The translations under genes were made by a program, and so were the position numbers. From NCBI GenBank assembly GCA_015233825.1, contig JADGIS010000001.1, positions 1-64,000 of the forward strand: DNA of 64,000 bases, given 5' to 3'. The notes under the pieces were generated by a model that was given only the letters and a program-made list of their open reading frames with translations, made no database searches and was not told where the DNA came from. Source of the DNA: Erysipelotrichaceae bacterium RD49 (lineage in GTDB: Bacteria; Bacillota_I; Bacilli_A; Erysipelotrichales; Erysipelotrichaceae). Shown here piece after piece: positions 44,804-53,843 of this stretch. Numbering within the stretch: position 1 is the first letter of the stretch; each line of letters opens with the position of its first letter.

Positions 44804-45736
44804 ACGATTCCCTCCGATACCCGTTTTCAGGGTCCATTTTCTCTTCTCCAAACAAGAAGATCGAAGAACAAAAATTGAGGAACAAAATTGGGGGACTACT
44901 CATTTTTAAGCGTTTATTTCAAACCCGATGAGTAGCATTCTTTATTTCTCCTTAACTCCATCTTTATTCTATCCTTATGCATATATTCATGTAGGGTATT
45001 TGCCGCTAAATTTTTGATAGGCAGAATTTTCTCTCTTCTTGTGGAGCTCTATTTTTATAGTAATGGCTATATCGACATTATTGATGTCATTGAAAAAATA
45101 AACCTCAAAATATTCGTTGTGCCGGTTGCATATATTATCTTTTAAGTGTTGCTTTTTTGTCCTACCAATTTACCTTCACTCTATCCTTTCAGTTGTTTAA
45201 AATATTAATTTATGTTAGTTTTCCCTTTATAGAGTGGTCAACCTTCTTAATTTTATCTTTACAATAAGAGCTATTCATAATTCATTCTCACTGTCCAGTC
45301 CAAAAAGAGAAGGCTTTCAATTTTGCGAAGTTTATCGTTACCTTTTTATTCTCCTTATGCTCTTTGTTTTCATGCTATTCAGCGCAATATTTATGCATGA
45401 TTGCATCCGCATTTTCATTTCCAATCCACCCTACTCTTGCCCCCTCACCCTGCGTCTCTTTACCCGAAAACGCGTTTTGATGTCCCTGTATTTCTTTTAA
45501 ACAAAGGTGTCTGGTCAATCTGCAGGGCAGACAGCCGGTCATCGCAGTCTTCTAAAGAACACCTGGCATTCATGGCTATCCGCTGCAAAGACGGAATTTG
45601 GCATTTGGCGATTATTTATAGAACGGTTAATTCAGTCAATATAAATCACTCGAAATTGAAAAAATGCACTTTGTTGCATGAATTAAAGCCGGCTTCTTTG
45701 GTTTTTAAATTGGAAAAGCAGGTCGAATCCGGCATT

Positions 45737-45772
45737 AAAAAAGCCCGGTTTCAGATTTGGAAAACCGGGACG
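45737..45772 (-). terminator. Second terminator downstream of rubrerythrin
   Basis: On the minus strand CCCGGTTT...AAACCGGGC followed by TTTTTTAATG. Confidence 0.75.
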
Positions 45773-45938
45773 CATTGAAAACAGCCATCCTTAACTTGAA
45801 AGGCTTATCTGAACATTCGCTAAAAACAGCATGGGTAAATGGGGCAGGAAAGACTGCCTTTTGCGCAGAACAAAAGTGTATGTTTTTCGCCCATTTTCGG
45901 GTGCAGAACAAATTTCCAGATCGATTGAAATCCAATCA

Positions 45939-45971
45939 AAAAAGCTTCCCGTTCAATTCGGGAAGCTTTCA
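45939..45971 (-). terminator. Terminator of rubrerythrin gene
   Basis: On the minus strand AAAGCTTCCCG-aattgaa-CGGGAAGCTTT followed by TTTGATTGG. Confidence 0.88.
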
Positions 45972-46063
45972 AGGCTGATTTCAGCCGTTTGTTCAATCGT
46001 ATTGTTGAATAACTGCCATCGGATGATCCACGGCAGATTCGTAAACCCTGTTCAGAGATGGAT

Positions 46064-46630
46064 TTAGATGTTGGATGGGTTTGCAAGAGTCTGGTTGAAA
46101 TCAACGAGAACTTCGAACCAGGACTGTGGATGTTTGCAGACTGGGCATACTTTTGGTGCGGATTTTGCTTTTGTAATGTAACCGCAGTTCAGGCAGATCC
46201 AGTTTACTTCTTCTGGCTGAGTGAACATCAGATCGTTTTTGATCAGGTTCATCATGTCCGCATAACGATCTCTGTGGTGAGCTTCGATTTCACCAACGAG
46301 TTCCATTTTCTTGGCGATTTCAGTAAAGCCTTCTTCTTTTGCCTTTGCGGAGAAGTCTTTGTACATTTCAGTCGTTTCGTAGTCTTCGCCATCCCATGCC
46401 ATCTGTAAGCATTCCATAGTGGTTGGAGTCTGATTATTGTGCAGGTATTTGAACCACAGCTTTGCATGGGCTTTTTCGTTCATAGCTGTTTCATTGAAGA
46501 TGCTTGCTACATGGTTATAGCCTTCTTTTTTTGCATAAGCAGCAAACCACTGATATTTTGTGTAAGCCTGGGATTCGCCAGCAAGAGCGGCCTGCAGGTT
46601 CTTCTCAGTCTGAGATCCTTTTAATTCCAT
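46064..46630 (-). CDS. rbr: Rubrerythrin
   Basis: Rubrerythrin reduces hydrogen peroxide in anaerobes through a di-iron site, with electrons passed from its rubredoxin-like domain. The 188 residues show a four-helix ferritin-like domain (Glu ligands in LAGESQAYTKY, NEKAHAKLW, GEIEAHHRDRY) and a C-terminal rubredoxin domain with CLNCGY and CPVCKHP. The ATG follows ACGGAGGTAA. Its presence indicates an anaerobic or microaerophilic organism. It is monocistronic. Confidence 0.96.
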   Translation of the reverse strand: MELKGSQTEKNLQAALAGESQAYTKYQWFAAYAKKEGYNHVASIFNETAMNEKAHAKLWFKYLHNNQTPTTMECLQMAWDGEDYETTEMYKDFSAKAKEEGFTEIAKKMELVGEIEAHHRDRYADMMNLIKNDLMFTQPEEVNWICLNCGYITKAKSAPKVCPVCKHPQSWFEVLVDFNQTLANPSNI

Positions 46631-46882
46631 AACGTCATTACCTCCGTTTACCTTATGAGTATATCACCACTTCCTCTCTTCAAGCACTTATTAAAAGCTA
46701 TACCTCGTTAAAAAGGAAAAGAAACCAACTAGAATTGAATACTTATCTGAATGAGAAGATCTGCTTTAAAAGGGAGATGCCCGGAAATCTTTCTTTTTCT
46801 GGTAGATCCTTTTTAAATAAAGAAAAGCTGCCTGATCTTGATCGGATTTGGCAGACAAGTCATACATCTGGAAAGACCCATA

Positions 46883-46916
46883 AGAAAAGCGCAGAGCTTA
46901 AAGTCTGCGCTTTTCT
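46883..46916. terminator. Terminator of the pyrophosphatase-like gene
   Basis: AGAAAAGCGCAGA...TCTGCGCTTTTCT is a 13-base perfect stem just after the gene's stop; each strand has a T4 in its 3' arm. Confidence 0.75.
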
Positions 46917-46929
46917 GGGTTCATTTGGC

Positions 46930-47334
46930 TTATTGGTCGTTGGTCGCCCACGAAGGGACTTCTGCACCGCGTCTGACCAGAATGGCTTTCTGGAACTCGG
47001 TGGCATTAATAAATTTCAAAATCAGCCGGCACTCTTCTTCCGTGCAGCCAATCAAGACTTTCGTCAAAACTTCCCTGGATAAAATATCTGCCTGAACAAT
47101 TAAGGCGGTTGCACTTAAAGAGTTCAGTGTGCCTCGAAAACAATAGAATGGAGTGCCTGGTGCAGAAATCGTATCTTTGACACAGCCAAAATCTACGGGA
47201 TAGATCAGTCCAGGATAATCCACGCTTGGCTGGCCCTTTTGACGGATGAGTTCAATCTGGCTCGATAAAATCAGCGTATCGAGCTTCTGCCAGAAAAACA
47301 CATTATTTTCAAGTTCTTTTTCGTTTCCTTTCAT
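46930..47334 (-). CDS. Inorganic pyrophosphatase-like protein
   Basis: A 134-residue protein with the layout of the short, divergent PPase-like family of clostridia and relatives. It has an IELIRQKGQPSVDYPGLIYP segment where pyrophosphatases have their RPKGSxHPxYPDxxYPLDYGY region, and then LIGCTEEECRLILKFIN and ILVRR at the end. The acidic metal-binding residues of true pyrophosphatases are mostly missing from the TISAPGTPFYCFRGT segment, so activity is doubtful. The ATG follows GGGAGAG. The family assignment is from pattern memory. Confidence 0.55.
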   Translation of the reverse strand: MKGNEKELENNVFFWQKLDTLILSSQIELIRQKGQPSVDYPGLIYPVDFGCVKDTISAPGTPFYCFRGTLNSLSATALIVQADILSREVLTKVLIGCTEEECRLILKFINATEFQKAILVRRGAEVPSWATNDQ

Positions 47335-47454
47335 TTTGCTCTCCCTTTTTACATCTACTTACATTAGAGCTTTTTTATTCACGGATCAACCTAACAAAAC
47401 ACAAACCCGGTGTTTCCAAGAAGGAAATAGTCATTTTGGCTTGGCACTCTTCGC

Positions 47455-48027
47455 TTACTCACTGGTAGTCTGCGAGATCAGCTGATCCAATTCGTCTGGC
47501 GAAGCCCCCAAGTATTCCCACAGATCGACGGCTTTGGCCACATTCCAGTCAATGGTGCTGTCCACACCCCAGTTCGATACCGTATGGCGGCTTTCGTCAT
47601 AGCCAATTCCGCAGTTGACAGGTTTGCCTTCTTCGATTTTGTAGATGGCTGGTGTATACAGAAAATAAGGAAAGATAGCCAGGAGCTTCTGACCTTGGTC
47701 GGTCGAAGAAACCAGCGTCATATCGCCTTCATTTTCCCGGTACAGCTCATAATCCGTTGTATTGAGTTTATAGACATTATACCGGCCAGGGTGCTCTTGC
47801 CGGGTCTGCTCAATATAGGTATTCATTGCGGCACAAAAATTACAGTTATCGCGTTCTACCAGTAAAGTAAATGTCTCTTTATCCTCCAGCTTGGTTTCCA
47901 GCTGATTGATATCGATCTCTTGAATCGTTAACGGTTCTAAAGGATCTTGCTTTTGACATCCGGCAAGACCAAACACAAGTGCAACGGCCATCCCCCACAT
48001 GGCCATTCTAGTCAATATTTTTCTCAT
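47455..48027 (-). CDS. Thioredoxin-fold lipoprotein
   Basis: A 190-residue exported lipoprotein: N-terminal helix and lipobox GLAGC (Cys24), then a thioredoxin-like domain with the redox pair Cys62-Asn-Phe-Cys65 in RDNCNFCAAMN. The rest of the domain is short. Similar proteins assist disulfide handling at the cell surface and some are bacteriocin accessory proteins. Here the context (glycerate kinase upstream, pyrophosphatase-like gene downstream) gives no clue. The ATG follows AAGGATAGTG. Confidence 0.8.
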   Translation of the reverse strand: MRKILTRMAMWGMAVALVFGLAGCQKQDPLEPLTIQEIDINQLETKLEDKETFTLLVERDNCNFCAAMNTYIEQTRQEHPGRYNVYKLNTTDYELYRENEGDMTLVSSTDQGQKLLAIFPYFLYTPAIYKIEEGKPVNCGIGYDESRHTVSNWGVDSTIDWNVAKAVDLWEYLGASPDELDQLISQTTSE

Positions 48028-48085
48028 TTTATTTCACTATCCTTACCTATAGCATTTAACATGGCAGACTTCTTGCTGCCTTCTT

Positions 48086-49228
48086 TTAGCGGCAGCTTTT
48101 GCGGGCTGCCAGGATCAGGCGCATCAAATTCCAGGCTTCTTGTTCAAGCTTCTGTGGTCCATGACGCAGTGCATAGGAAAAGCTCATTGCCCGATCCGCA
48201 GTTGAAAACATGGCATCCACACCCTGGCTGTAGAGTTTTTCAAATCCTGGTCCAAGGGCGCCGCTGATGACCACCATCGGAACATCATACTGCCTGGCCA
48301 GTTTAGCAAGGCGGGATACGACTTTTCCATCGGCAGACTGACTGTCCGTCTGCCCTTCGCCAGTAAAGATGAAATCACACGCTTTTAAAGCGCTCATCAT
48401 CTCCCCTTCTTCCAAAATCTGCAGGCCTGGAACCATATGGGCTTTAAAGACTCCGATGAGCATTCCGCCAAGTCCCCCGGCTGCTCCAGCCCCAGCGTAG
48501 GCATTCATGTTGACATGGAAAGTCTGGTCAATTTTTGCATTGAGCTGGCTCATTCCCTGCTCGACAATTTCCTGCTGGAAATAAGTTAATCCTTTCTGCT
48601 TGCCAAAAATCCAAGTTGCGCCATGCGGCCCCAGCAGAGGGTTATTGACATCGCATGCTGCAATCAGATTCACGCCGCGCGGCGGGTTAAAACCGCGCTT
48701 ATCAATGAAAGCGATCTTGTTGAGATTTTTCGTACACGGCTCTAACACCTGCCGGTATCGATCATAAAACACCGCGCCAAAGGCGCTTAAAAATCCCATT
48801 CCCCCATCGTTGCAGCCTGTTCCGCCCAGCCCAATAATAAGCTGCCGGATCTTCTTCTGGCGCAGCACCTCTTTACAAAGCATTCCCAAGCCATAACTCG
48901 ATGAATCCATCACATGGCGTCTAGAATAATCATATAAAGTAAGTCCCACTACACTTGCCGCTTCAATACAGGCGGTCTGTTTGGATTCGCAATACGCATA
49001 ACGCACCCAGATAGGCTTATGATACAAATCCTCTGCCCGTACTTCATAGATTTTGGCTTTATAAGCAAACGCAAAAGCGTCCACCATTCCTTCACCACCA
49101 TCTGAGATCGGGAAAGAAAAGCATTCAACAGAAGGATCTGCTCGTTTTATACCGCTTTCGATTTGCCAGTTTGCTTCCTGGCTTGTCATACATCCTTTAA
49201 AGGAATCTGAAGCTATCAGTACTTTCAT
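48086..49228 (-). CDS. Glycerate kinase, GlxK family
   Basis: Phosphorylates D-glycerate in glyoxylate/sugar-acid use. The 380-residue protein shows the family marks: MKVLIASDSFKGCMTS at the start, FPISDGGEGMVDAF, GLGGTGCNDGGMGFLSAFGA, GAGAAGGLGG and TGEGQTDSQSADGKV. I chose the ATG at 49228 because it gives the standard N-terminus; it has no clear ribosome site and an upstream ATG is open in frame. No other glycerate pathway gene is adjacent. It is divergent from coaBC. Confidence 0.93.
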   Translation of the reverse strand: MKVLIASDSFKGCMTSQEANWQIESGIKRADPSVECFSFPISDGGEGMVDAFAFAYKAKIYEVRAEDLYHKPIWVRYAYCESKQTACIEAASVVGLTLYDYSRRHVMDSSSYGLGMLCKEVLRQKKIRQLIIGLGGTGCNDGGMGFLSAFGAVFYDRYRQVLEPCTKNLNKIAFIDKRGFNPPRGVNLIAACDVNNPLLGPHGATWIFGKQKGLTYFQQEIVEQGMSQLNAKIDQTFHVNMNAYAGAGAAGGLGGMLIGVFKAHMVPGLQILEEGEMMSALKACDFIFTGEGQTDSQSADGKVVSRLAKLARQYDVPMVVISGALGPGFEKLYSQGVDAMFSTADRAMSFSYALRHGPQKLEQEAWNLMRLILAARKSCR

Positions 49229-49431
49229 ATACTCATTGTATAGGAGATTTCCTGATGCCGCTTGATCGCTTTCAAGGATTGTCATCGAATGAACCGTTTT
49301 TAAAAGTTAGCTTATACCGGTATAATATTGGTTAGCTTTTCGCATTGATATCCACTCAAAAATCAGCTGGAACATCTTGCAGGTCCGAAGCGGCTGCAAA
49401 CGATACCAGTGTGTTTCTAAGGAGGTTTTTC

Positions 49432-50688
49432 ATGGAATCTGCGCATATTCTGATTGGTCTTTCGGGATCCATCGCCGCTTTCAAAATTGCCTCGCTGGTC
49501 AGCTCGTTGACCAAGCAGGGCTATGAAGTGCGGGTTATTGAAACCAAGCACGCTGCCGCGTTTCTTGGACCACTTACCCTTGCCGCTTTATCTCATCATG
49601 ATGTCTATACGGATGAGTTTAACGGAGCCAATGAGGCCATGATTCCTCATATTGCCTTAAGCCGCTGGGCAGATCTCTTTTTAATTGCGCCAGCGGATGC
49701 CAACATTTTAGCCAAAGCAGCCTGCGGCATTGCCGATGATCTGCTTTCCAGCACGATCCTGGCAGCAACCTGCCCCATGTTAGCAGCTCCCGCGATGAAT
49801 GTTCATATGTTTGAAAACATCGCCACCCAAAACAATCTCAAAACGCTTCATGAACGCGGCTGGCATATCATTGATCCGGCTTATGGAATGCTCGCCTGCC
49901 AGGAAGCCGGCCAGGGACGGATGGCAGAACCGGCCGATCTGGAAGCCGCAATCAAAGCTGTTCTGGCCAAAAACGATGCCTCCAGGCAAAGTGAGTCCCG
50001 CCAGGAAGCTGATCTGCCTTTACAAGGCAAACGCGTCGTGGTTTCGGCCGGACCCACCCAGGAATCACTTGACCCGGTCCGCTTCATGTCCAACCACTCT
50101 TCCGGCAAGCAAGGCTACGCCATTGCCAAAGCGGCTCGTGATCTTGGAGCAACCGTGACCCTTGTTTCCGGTCCGGTGACGATTGCCCCGCCAGAAGGGG
50201 TTGAAGTTGTGCCAATTGTCAGTGCGCTCGACTTGGAAAAAGCGATGCTGGAACAGGCCGAGATGGCTGATTTTATCATCATGGCCGCGGCGGTTGCCGA
50301 CTATCGCTTCAAAGACCAGCACGATCAGAAGATGAAAAAATCAGGGGATACCTTGACGCTGGAACTCGTAAAAAATCCGGATATTCTCGCCCATCTTGGA
50401 GCTAATAAAAAAACGGGCCAGATTTTGTGCGGCTTTGCGATGGAAACAGAAAATCTCGACGCCAATGCCCGCATCAAGCTTGAGTCCAAAAACTGCGACA
50501 TGCTGGTGGCCAACAACCTTCATACCAAAGGCGCCGGCTTCCAAACGGATACCAATATCGTTTCCCTTTTATTTAAAGACCGGACTGAGCATTTAGACTT
50601 GCAGACCAAAGAAGCGCTCGGCCACATTATCTTAAAAACCATGCTCTCGCTGCAGGAAGGAGACTCCGTTCATGCTGCTTTGCGTTGA
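49432..50688 (+). CDS. coaBC: Phosphopantothenoylcysteine decarboxylase/synthetase
   Basis: The bifunctional enzyme makes 4'-phosphopantetheine from phosphopantothenate in two steps of CoA synthesis. The 418-residue protein has an FMN-binding CoaC half (GLSGSIAAFKIAS, APAMNVHMF, LACQEAGQGRM) and a CoaB half (VSAGPTQESLDPVRFMSNHS, then AAAVADYRF and KNPDIL). I chose the ATG at 49432, which has an AAGGAGG site and standard N-terminus. TATAAT at 49321-49326 is a likely -10 box. The end overlaps coaX, so the two CoA genes are coupled. Confidence 0.96.
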   Translation: MESAHILIGLSGSIAAFKIASLVSSLTKQGYEVRVIETKHAAAFLGPLTLAALSHHDVYTDEFNGANEAMIPHIALSRWADLFLIAPADANILAKAACGIADDLLSSTILAATCPMLAAPAMNVHMFENIATQNNLKTLHERGWHIIDPAYGMLACQEAGQGRMAEPADLEAAIKAVLAKNDASRQSESRQEADLPLQGKRVVVSAGPTQESLDPVRFMSNHSSGKQGYAIAKAARDLGATVTLVSGPVTIAPPEGVEVVPIVSALDLEKAMLEQAEMADFIIMAAAVADYRFKDQHDQKMKKSGDTLTLELVKNPDILAHLGANKKTGQILCGFAMETENLDANARIKLESKNCDMLVANNLHTKGAGFQTDTNIVSLLFKDRTEHLDLQTKEALGHIILKTMLSLQEGDSVHAALR

Positions 50689-51508
50689 TGTAGGAAACTC
50701 AAATATTACCATCGGTGTTTTTGATGGCGACACGCTCATCTGCAACTATCGCATGAACACCAAAGTCCGGCGGACTTCAGATGAATACGGCTTTATGCTG
50801 GAAAACTTCCTGCGCTCCGCAAACTTGGACAACTCCGATATAGAAGGCGTTATTGTCAGCTCCGTCGTACCCAAAGTGATGCACTCCTTTCGAAACGGCA
50901 TCATCAAGTTTTTAGGCATTGAACCTTTGGTCATGGGTCCTGGCGTCAAGACCGGTGTCAGTGTCCAGCTTGAAAATCCGCGTTCAGTCGGTGCCGACCG
51001 CATTGCGGATGTCGTAGGCGCCGTTGAAGAATATGGCTATCCGCTTCTAATTGTCGATTTTGGCACTGCCACTACCTTTGACTACGTCGATGAAAACGGC
51101 GTGTTTAAAGCTGGGGCAATTGGAGTCGGCATCGAGACGGGTGCCAACGCTTTATGGGGCCAGACGGCCCAGCTGCCCGAAATTGAAATCAAGAAACCTC
51201 GTTCTGTCATGGGAAAGAATACCCAGACCGCCATGCAGGCTGGAATCTTCTACCAGTTTTTAGGCGGCTTTGAAAAGACGGTTGAGGCTTTCCGCAAGGA
51301 AGCCGGTGTTGATTTTAAAGTGATCGCCACCGGCGGACTTGGCCGCGTGATCTGCCAGCATACGGATAAAATTGATGTCTATGATCCGCAGCTGATCTTT
51401 AAAGGCCTTAAAGTTGTGTATGAACGGACCATGGAATATGAAAACAGCCGGAATGCCAAGTTCCGGGATAAAGTTGAAGAAAATTCTCACTGCTCTTCTG
51501 CTTCATGA
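50672..51508 (+). CDS. coaX: Type III pantothenate kinase
   Basis: CoaX phosphorylates pantothenate, the first step of CoA synthesis, and is not inhibited by CoA, unlike the type I enzyme. The 278 residues have DVGNSN (phosphate 1), GADRIAD, FGTATTFD and the ATGGLGRVI segment. The ATG follows AAGGAGA inside coaBC and overlaps its last 17 bases. With coaBC this operon gives all steps from pantothenate to phosphopantetheine. Confidence 0.97.
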   Translation: MLLCVDVGNSNITIGVFDGDTLICNYRMNTKVRRTSDEYGFMLENFLRSANLDNSDIEGVIVSSVVPKVMHSFRNGIIKFLGIEPLVMGPGVKTGVSVQLENPRSVGADRIADVVGAVEEYGYPLLIVDFGTATTFDYVDENGVFKAGAIGVGIETGANALWGQTAQLPEIEIKKPRSVMGKNTQTAMQAGIFYQFLGGFEKTVEAFRKEAGVDFKVIATGGLGRVICQHTDKIDVYDPQLIFKGLKVVYERTMEYENSRNAKFRDKVEENSHCSSAS

Positions 51509-51572
51509 TCCAAAGCGTTCCAATCTCATTTGCTCTCCTTTCTTTTTATACTGAAGACAGGAGGGCTTTTTT

Positions 51573-51779
51573 ATGGACAGCCAGAATCTTACCGAAGAAC
51601 AAAAATACAATAAAATGGTCGAACTTTACAATCAATGCCAGGACTACTTCCTGCGCCGCTATATGAAACTTTCCCATCATGACATGGACCGCAAGATCCG
51701 CATTTTGCAAGCCCGTGTTGATGGCAAAACACCACCTCAAATCGGGCCCGACTGGGATGCCGTTCAGGAAGAAGACTAG
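51573..51779 (+). CDS. Small conserved-looking protein, unknown
   Basis: A 68-residue soluble, charged protein. Not recognised. It is helix-rich at the front (TEEQKYNKMVELYNQCQDYF) and ends acidic. The ATG has a strong AGGAGG site eight bases upstream and a terminator follows, so it is a real gene. It lies 64 bases after coaX and may be part of that transcript. Confidence 0.75.
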   Translation: MDSQNLTEEQKYNKMVELYNQCQDYFLRRYMKLSHHDMDRKIRILQARVDGKTPPQIGPDWDAVQEED

Positions 51780-51792
51780 ACTCCGATCCCTC

Positions 51793-51820
51793 TGCTCCAG
51801 TGCGCTGGAGCTTTTCTTTT
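51793..51820 (+). terminator. Terminator after the small gene (coaBC-coaX unit)
   Basis: GCTCCAG-tgcg-CTGGAGC followed by TTTTCTTTTG. Confidence 0.88.
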
Positions 51821-52041
51821 GTCCATCTGCTGATGATTTTGCCAAACTTTATAAAAAGCAGATTCAGTCTGGCAAAAGATCCAAAGAGTGAACATTCCTG
51901 TCAAAAATCATTGTGCTCTCATCTAATTATTGAGATATTTGAATCATCATCCGCCCGATCCGATTGAACATCAGATTTCAGAAGCAGAGCCATCAAGCCG
52001 TCTGCATTGGATCAAGGACTGAAATACAAGGAGGAAATGAA

Positions 52042-52485
52042 ATGACCAGCTGCGAAAACAACAAACAAGTGGAATCACTCACTGAAAGCGAATATGAGAC
52101 TATTGAATTAGATGAAATTCAGACTCTGGCCAAACACCAGACTCCCCAGCAGCTCGCCAAGCGCATCGAAAACATTAAACAGATGGAAATTTTAATGGAG
52201 AAACTGGAAACAAATTATGATTCCTTCAAAGCGCTGCAGGAAAATCTTGAACAGGCTGGAAAGGCCTTGCAGGCATTAAAAGCATGGTATTTCAGTCCGG
52301 AATGGCTGCTTGACTACGCGATCGATGAATCAGGGGCCTACGATGGAATCGATCGCGGTGTATTAAGCGAAGATGGTTTATACAATCTGTTCCTGGACTA
52401 TTCGGAACTGGGAAGCCGCCTTGAACAGGCTGCTTTAAAATTAACAGAGCCCAACGAAGAGGAACCAGAGAAATCAGAAGGGTAA
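52042..52485 (+). CDS. DUF4298-like protein
   Basis: A 147-residue protein. The C-terminal half matches the DUF4298 pattern: a predicted coiled-coil (KRIENIKQMEILMEKLETNY), then WYFSPEWLLDYAIDESG and RGVLSEDGLYNLFLDY. The function of the family is unknown. The ATG at 52042 follows AAGGAGGAAATG and is preferred over an upstream in-frame ATG. It is monocistronic, divergent from nothing known. Confidence 0.75.
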   Translation: MTSCENNKQVESLTESEYETIELDEIQTLAKHQTPQQLAKRIENIKQMEILMEKLETNYDSFKALQENLEQAGKALQALKAWYFSPEWLLDYAIDESGAYDGIDRGVLSEDGLYNLFLDYSELGSRLEQAALKLTEPNEEEPEKSEG

Positions 52486-52508
52486 GCCGGTTGATCGGCC
52501 TTCTTTTC
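52476..52508 (+). terminator. Terminator of the DUF4298 gene
   Basis: AGAAGG...CCTTCT with an inner GCCGG/TCGGC stem, followed by TTTC; overlaps the stop codon. Confidence 0.5.
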
Positions 52509-52556
52509 AGGCTTCAAGCTGATTCCAATCCGAATAAAAATTAAATGTGGATTCAT

Positions 52557-52602
52557 AAAAATAAGACAGGCTGGAACCGGGCAGCCTGTCCTTTTCTTAT
52601 TG
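52557..52602. terminator. Terminator of the pilus operon
   Basis: GACAGGCTG-gaaccgg-GCAGCCTGTC, with A/T runs on both sides (TTATTTTTATG on the minus strand). It ends the pilus transcript about 105 bases after the last gene. Confidence 0.8.
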
Positions 52603-52706
52603 GGATCGTGTTTATTTTGGATGGGCGATGCTTGAAGGTCATGCTTGCACCGGCCAGTTTTACCAAGTGGTTTTGTTTTGCGCTGGGGGAGTGAAAAGAT
52701 TTCAGG

Positions 52707-53843
52707 TTAGTCCAGATACGAAGGCCGTTTGGGTTTATGTTCGTGATGGCGCCTGTAAGCAATCCCAGCCAATGCGCCCAGAAAAATTGCCAAAGCACCA
52801 CCGAATACTTTTAACCATAATCCAGCTTGCGTCTTGGTGGTTGTAGCCGGTTTTGTTGCTGAATACGCTGGAGCCGATGCCTGCGATGTTTGGCCGACGA
52901 CTGGCGTATTGTTGCCTGGACCAGGTGTCAAAGTCGTATCCGGCTTATTGGGAATCGTCGGAGTGGGTGCCGGCTGGCCCGGTTCGGGTTCGGGCTGGTC
53001 AATCGGTTTGTTTTCATATTGGATGGTGACCAGATTATCAACGGCTTCTTTTTTCTGGTTATCGATATAGACCGAACCATCCAAATCCATAGCCACTTTT
53101 ACCAAACGTTCAGAAAGCTGGTAGCCTTGCGGCGCACTGATTTCCTTGATGTAGATCGTCTGTCCTAAATTCGGACGAAAGACAACTGTACCGGTGGTTG
53201 TATCCGCACTTCGGGCCGCGATCATCCCCGTTTGTTCCATGTCGCTGTAAGCGGCAAAGACAAACTTCGCATTGCAGATCGGCTGATTTTGGGGATCGAT
53301 TTTCTGGATTTGCAAATCCGGAATTGGATTGGGCTTCACCCGAATGGTAATACGGCTCTCTTCTTTTTGTTCTTTCGCATTCCAGAGCGGCAGGATGCCA
53401 AGAAAATCACCGACCAGTTCGTATTGAGCCGGATTGCTGACGACAAAAAGATAAAGTCCATAGGGGATAGCCTCAAAATAAGCACTTCCATCCGAGCCGG
53501 CTGTGGCAGTGGCATCCGGTGTGGTTTTATGCGCTTTTAAGAATTGAATGGCCTCTTTCATCGGTTCAGACTGATCAATCTGACTGCTTTTTAACGTACA
53601 GTCTTTGTATGGTTCTAGAAAGACAAACTCACTTTGTACAAGATCAGCCACCCGGTACGCTTCAAATTCAACATGCTCGGCCGGACGCCCGGAAGCGGCA
53701 GGCTCCAGCCGGATTTCAATCGTTCCTGTCTGCTGGTTAAAAGCAGCAGGATCCATTTCTTCGGCCGCCAGGATCATGCAGCCGCTGCAAATACAAAGCA
53801 GTCCAGTAATCAAGATCAGAATCCAGGATTTCCATCGTTTCAT
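52707..53843 (-). CDS. Ancillary pilin, SpaA-type
   Basis: A 378-residue surface protein: signal peptide (1-27), a SpaA/Cna-B-like domain at about 170-285 (with YIKEISAPQGYQL, a Glu that often makes an isopeptide), a Pro-rich linker (EPEPGQPAPTPTIPNKPDTT), a C-terminal helix and a basic tail. No LPxTG is visible before the helix; the best candidate is TTTKTQAG. It may be a basal pilin with a changed sorting signal or be held by the membrane. It is the last gene of the pilus operon, directly after the sortase. Confidence 0.8.
   Translation of the reverse strand: MKRWKSWILILITGLLCICSGCMILAAEEMDPAAFNQQTGTIEIRLEPAASGRPAEHVEFEAYRVADLVQSEFVFLEPYKDCTLKSSQIDQSEPMKEAIQFLKAHKTTPDATATAGSDGSAYFEAIPYGLYLFVVSNPAQYELVGDFLGILPLWNAKEQKEESRITIRVKPNPIPDLQIQKIDPQNQPICNAKFVFAAYSDMEQTGMIAARSADTTTGTVVFRPNLGQTIYIKEISAPQGYQLSERLVKVAMDLDGSVYIDNQKKEAVDNLVTIQYENKPIDQPEPEPGQPAPTPTIPNKPDTTLTPGPGNNTPVVGQTSQASAPAYSATKPATTTKTQAGLWLKVFGGALAIFLGALAGIAYRRHHEHKPKRPSYLD

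Larger units (their letters stand above)
44804..46063. other. Long AT-rich intergenic region
   Basis: No convincing gene. The left 900 bases are very AT-rich and have several chance frames. Near the right are two minus-strand terminators (45737-45772 and 45939-45971). The second ends the rubrerythrin transcript; the first, 170 bases further on, has no gene of its own and may end a small RNA or act as a back-up. Confidence 0.5.

Noticed and set aside
44990-45150. AT-rich plus-strand frame reading LYFYSNGYIDIIDVI and ending at VAYIIF
   Set aside because: Protein-like in part, but no ATG/GTG with a ribosome site and no homolog recalled; too weak to call.
46439-46624. Plus-strand frames opposite rubrerythrin and uvrB
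   Set aside because: Shadow frames on the opposite strand of strong coding genes with no start signals.
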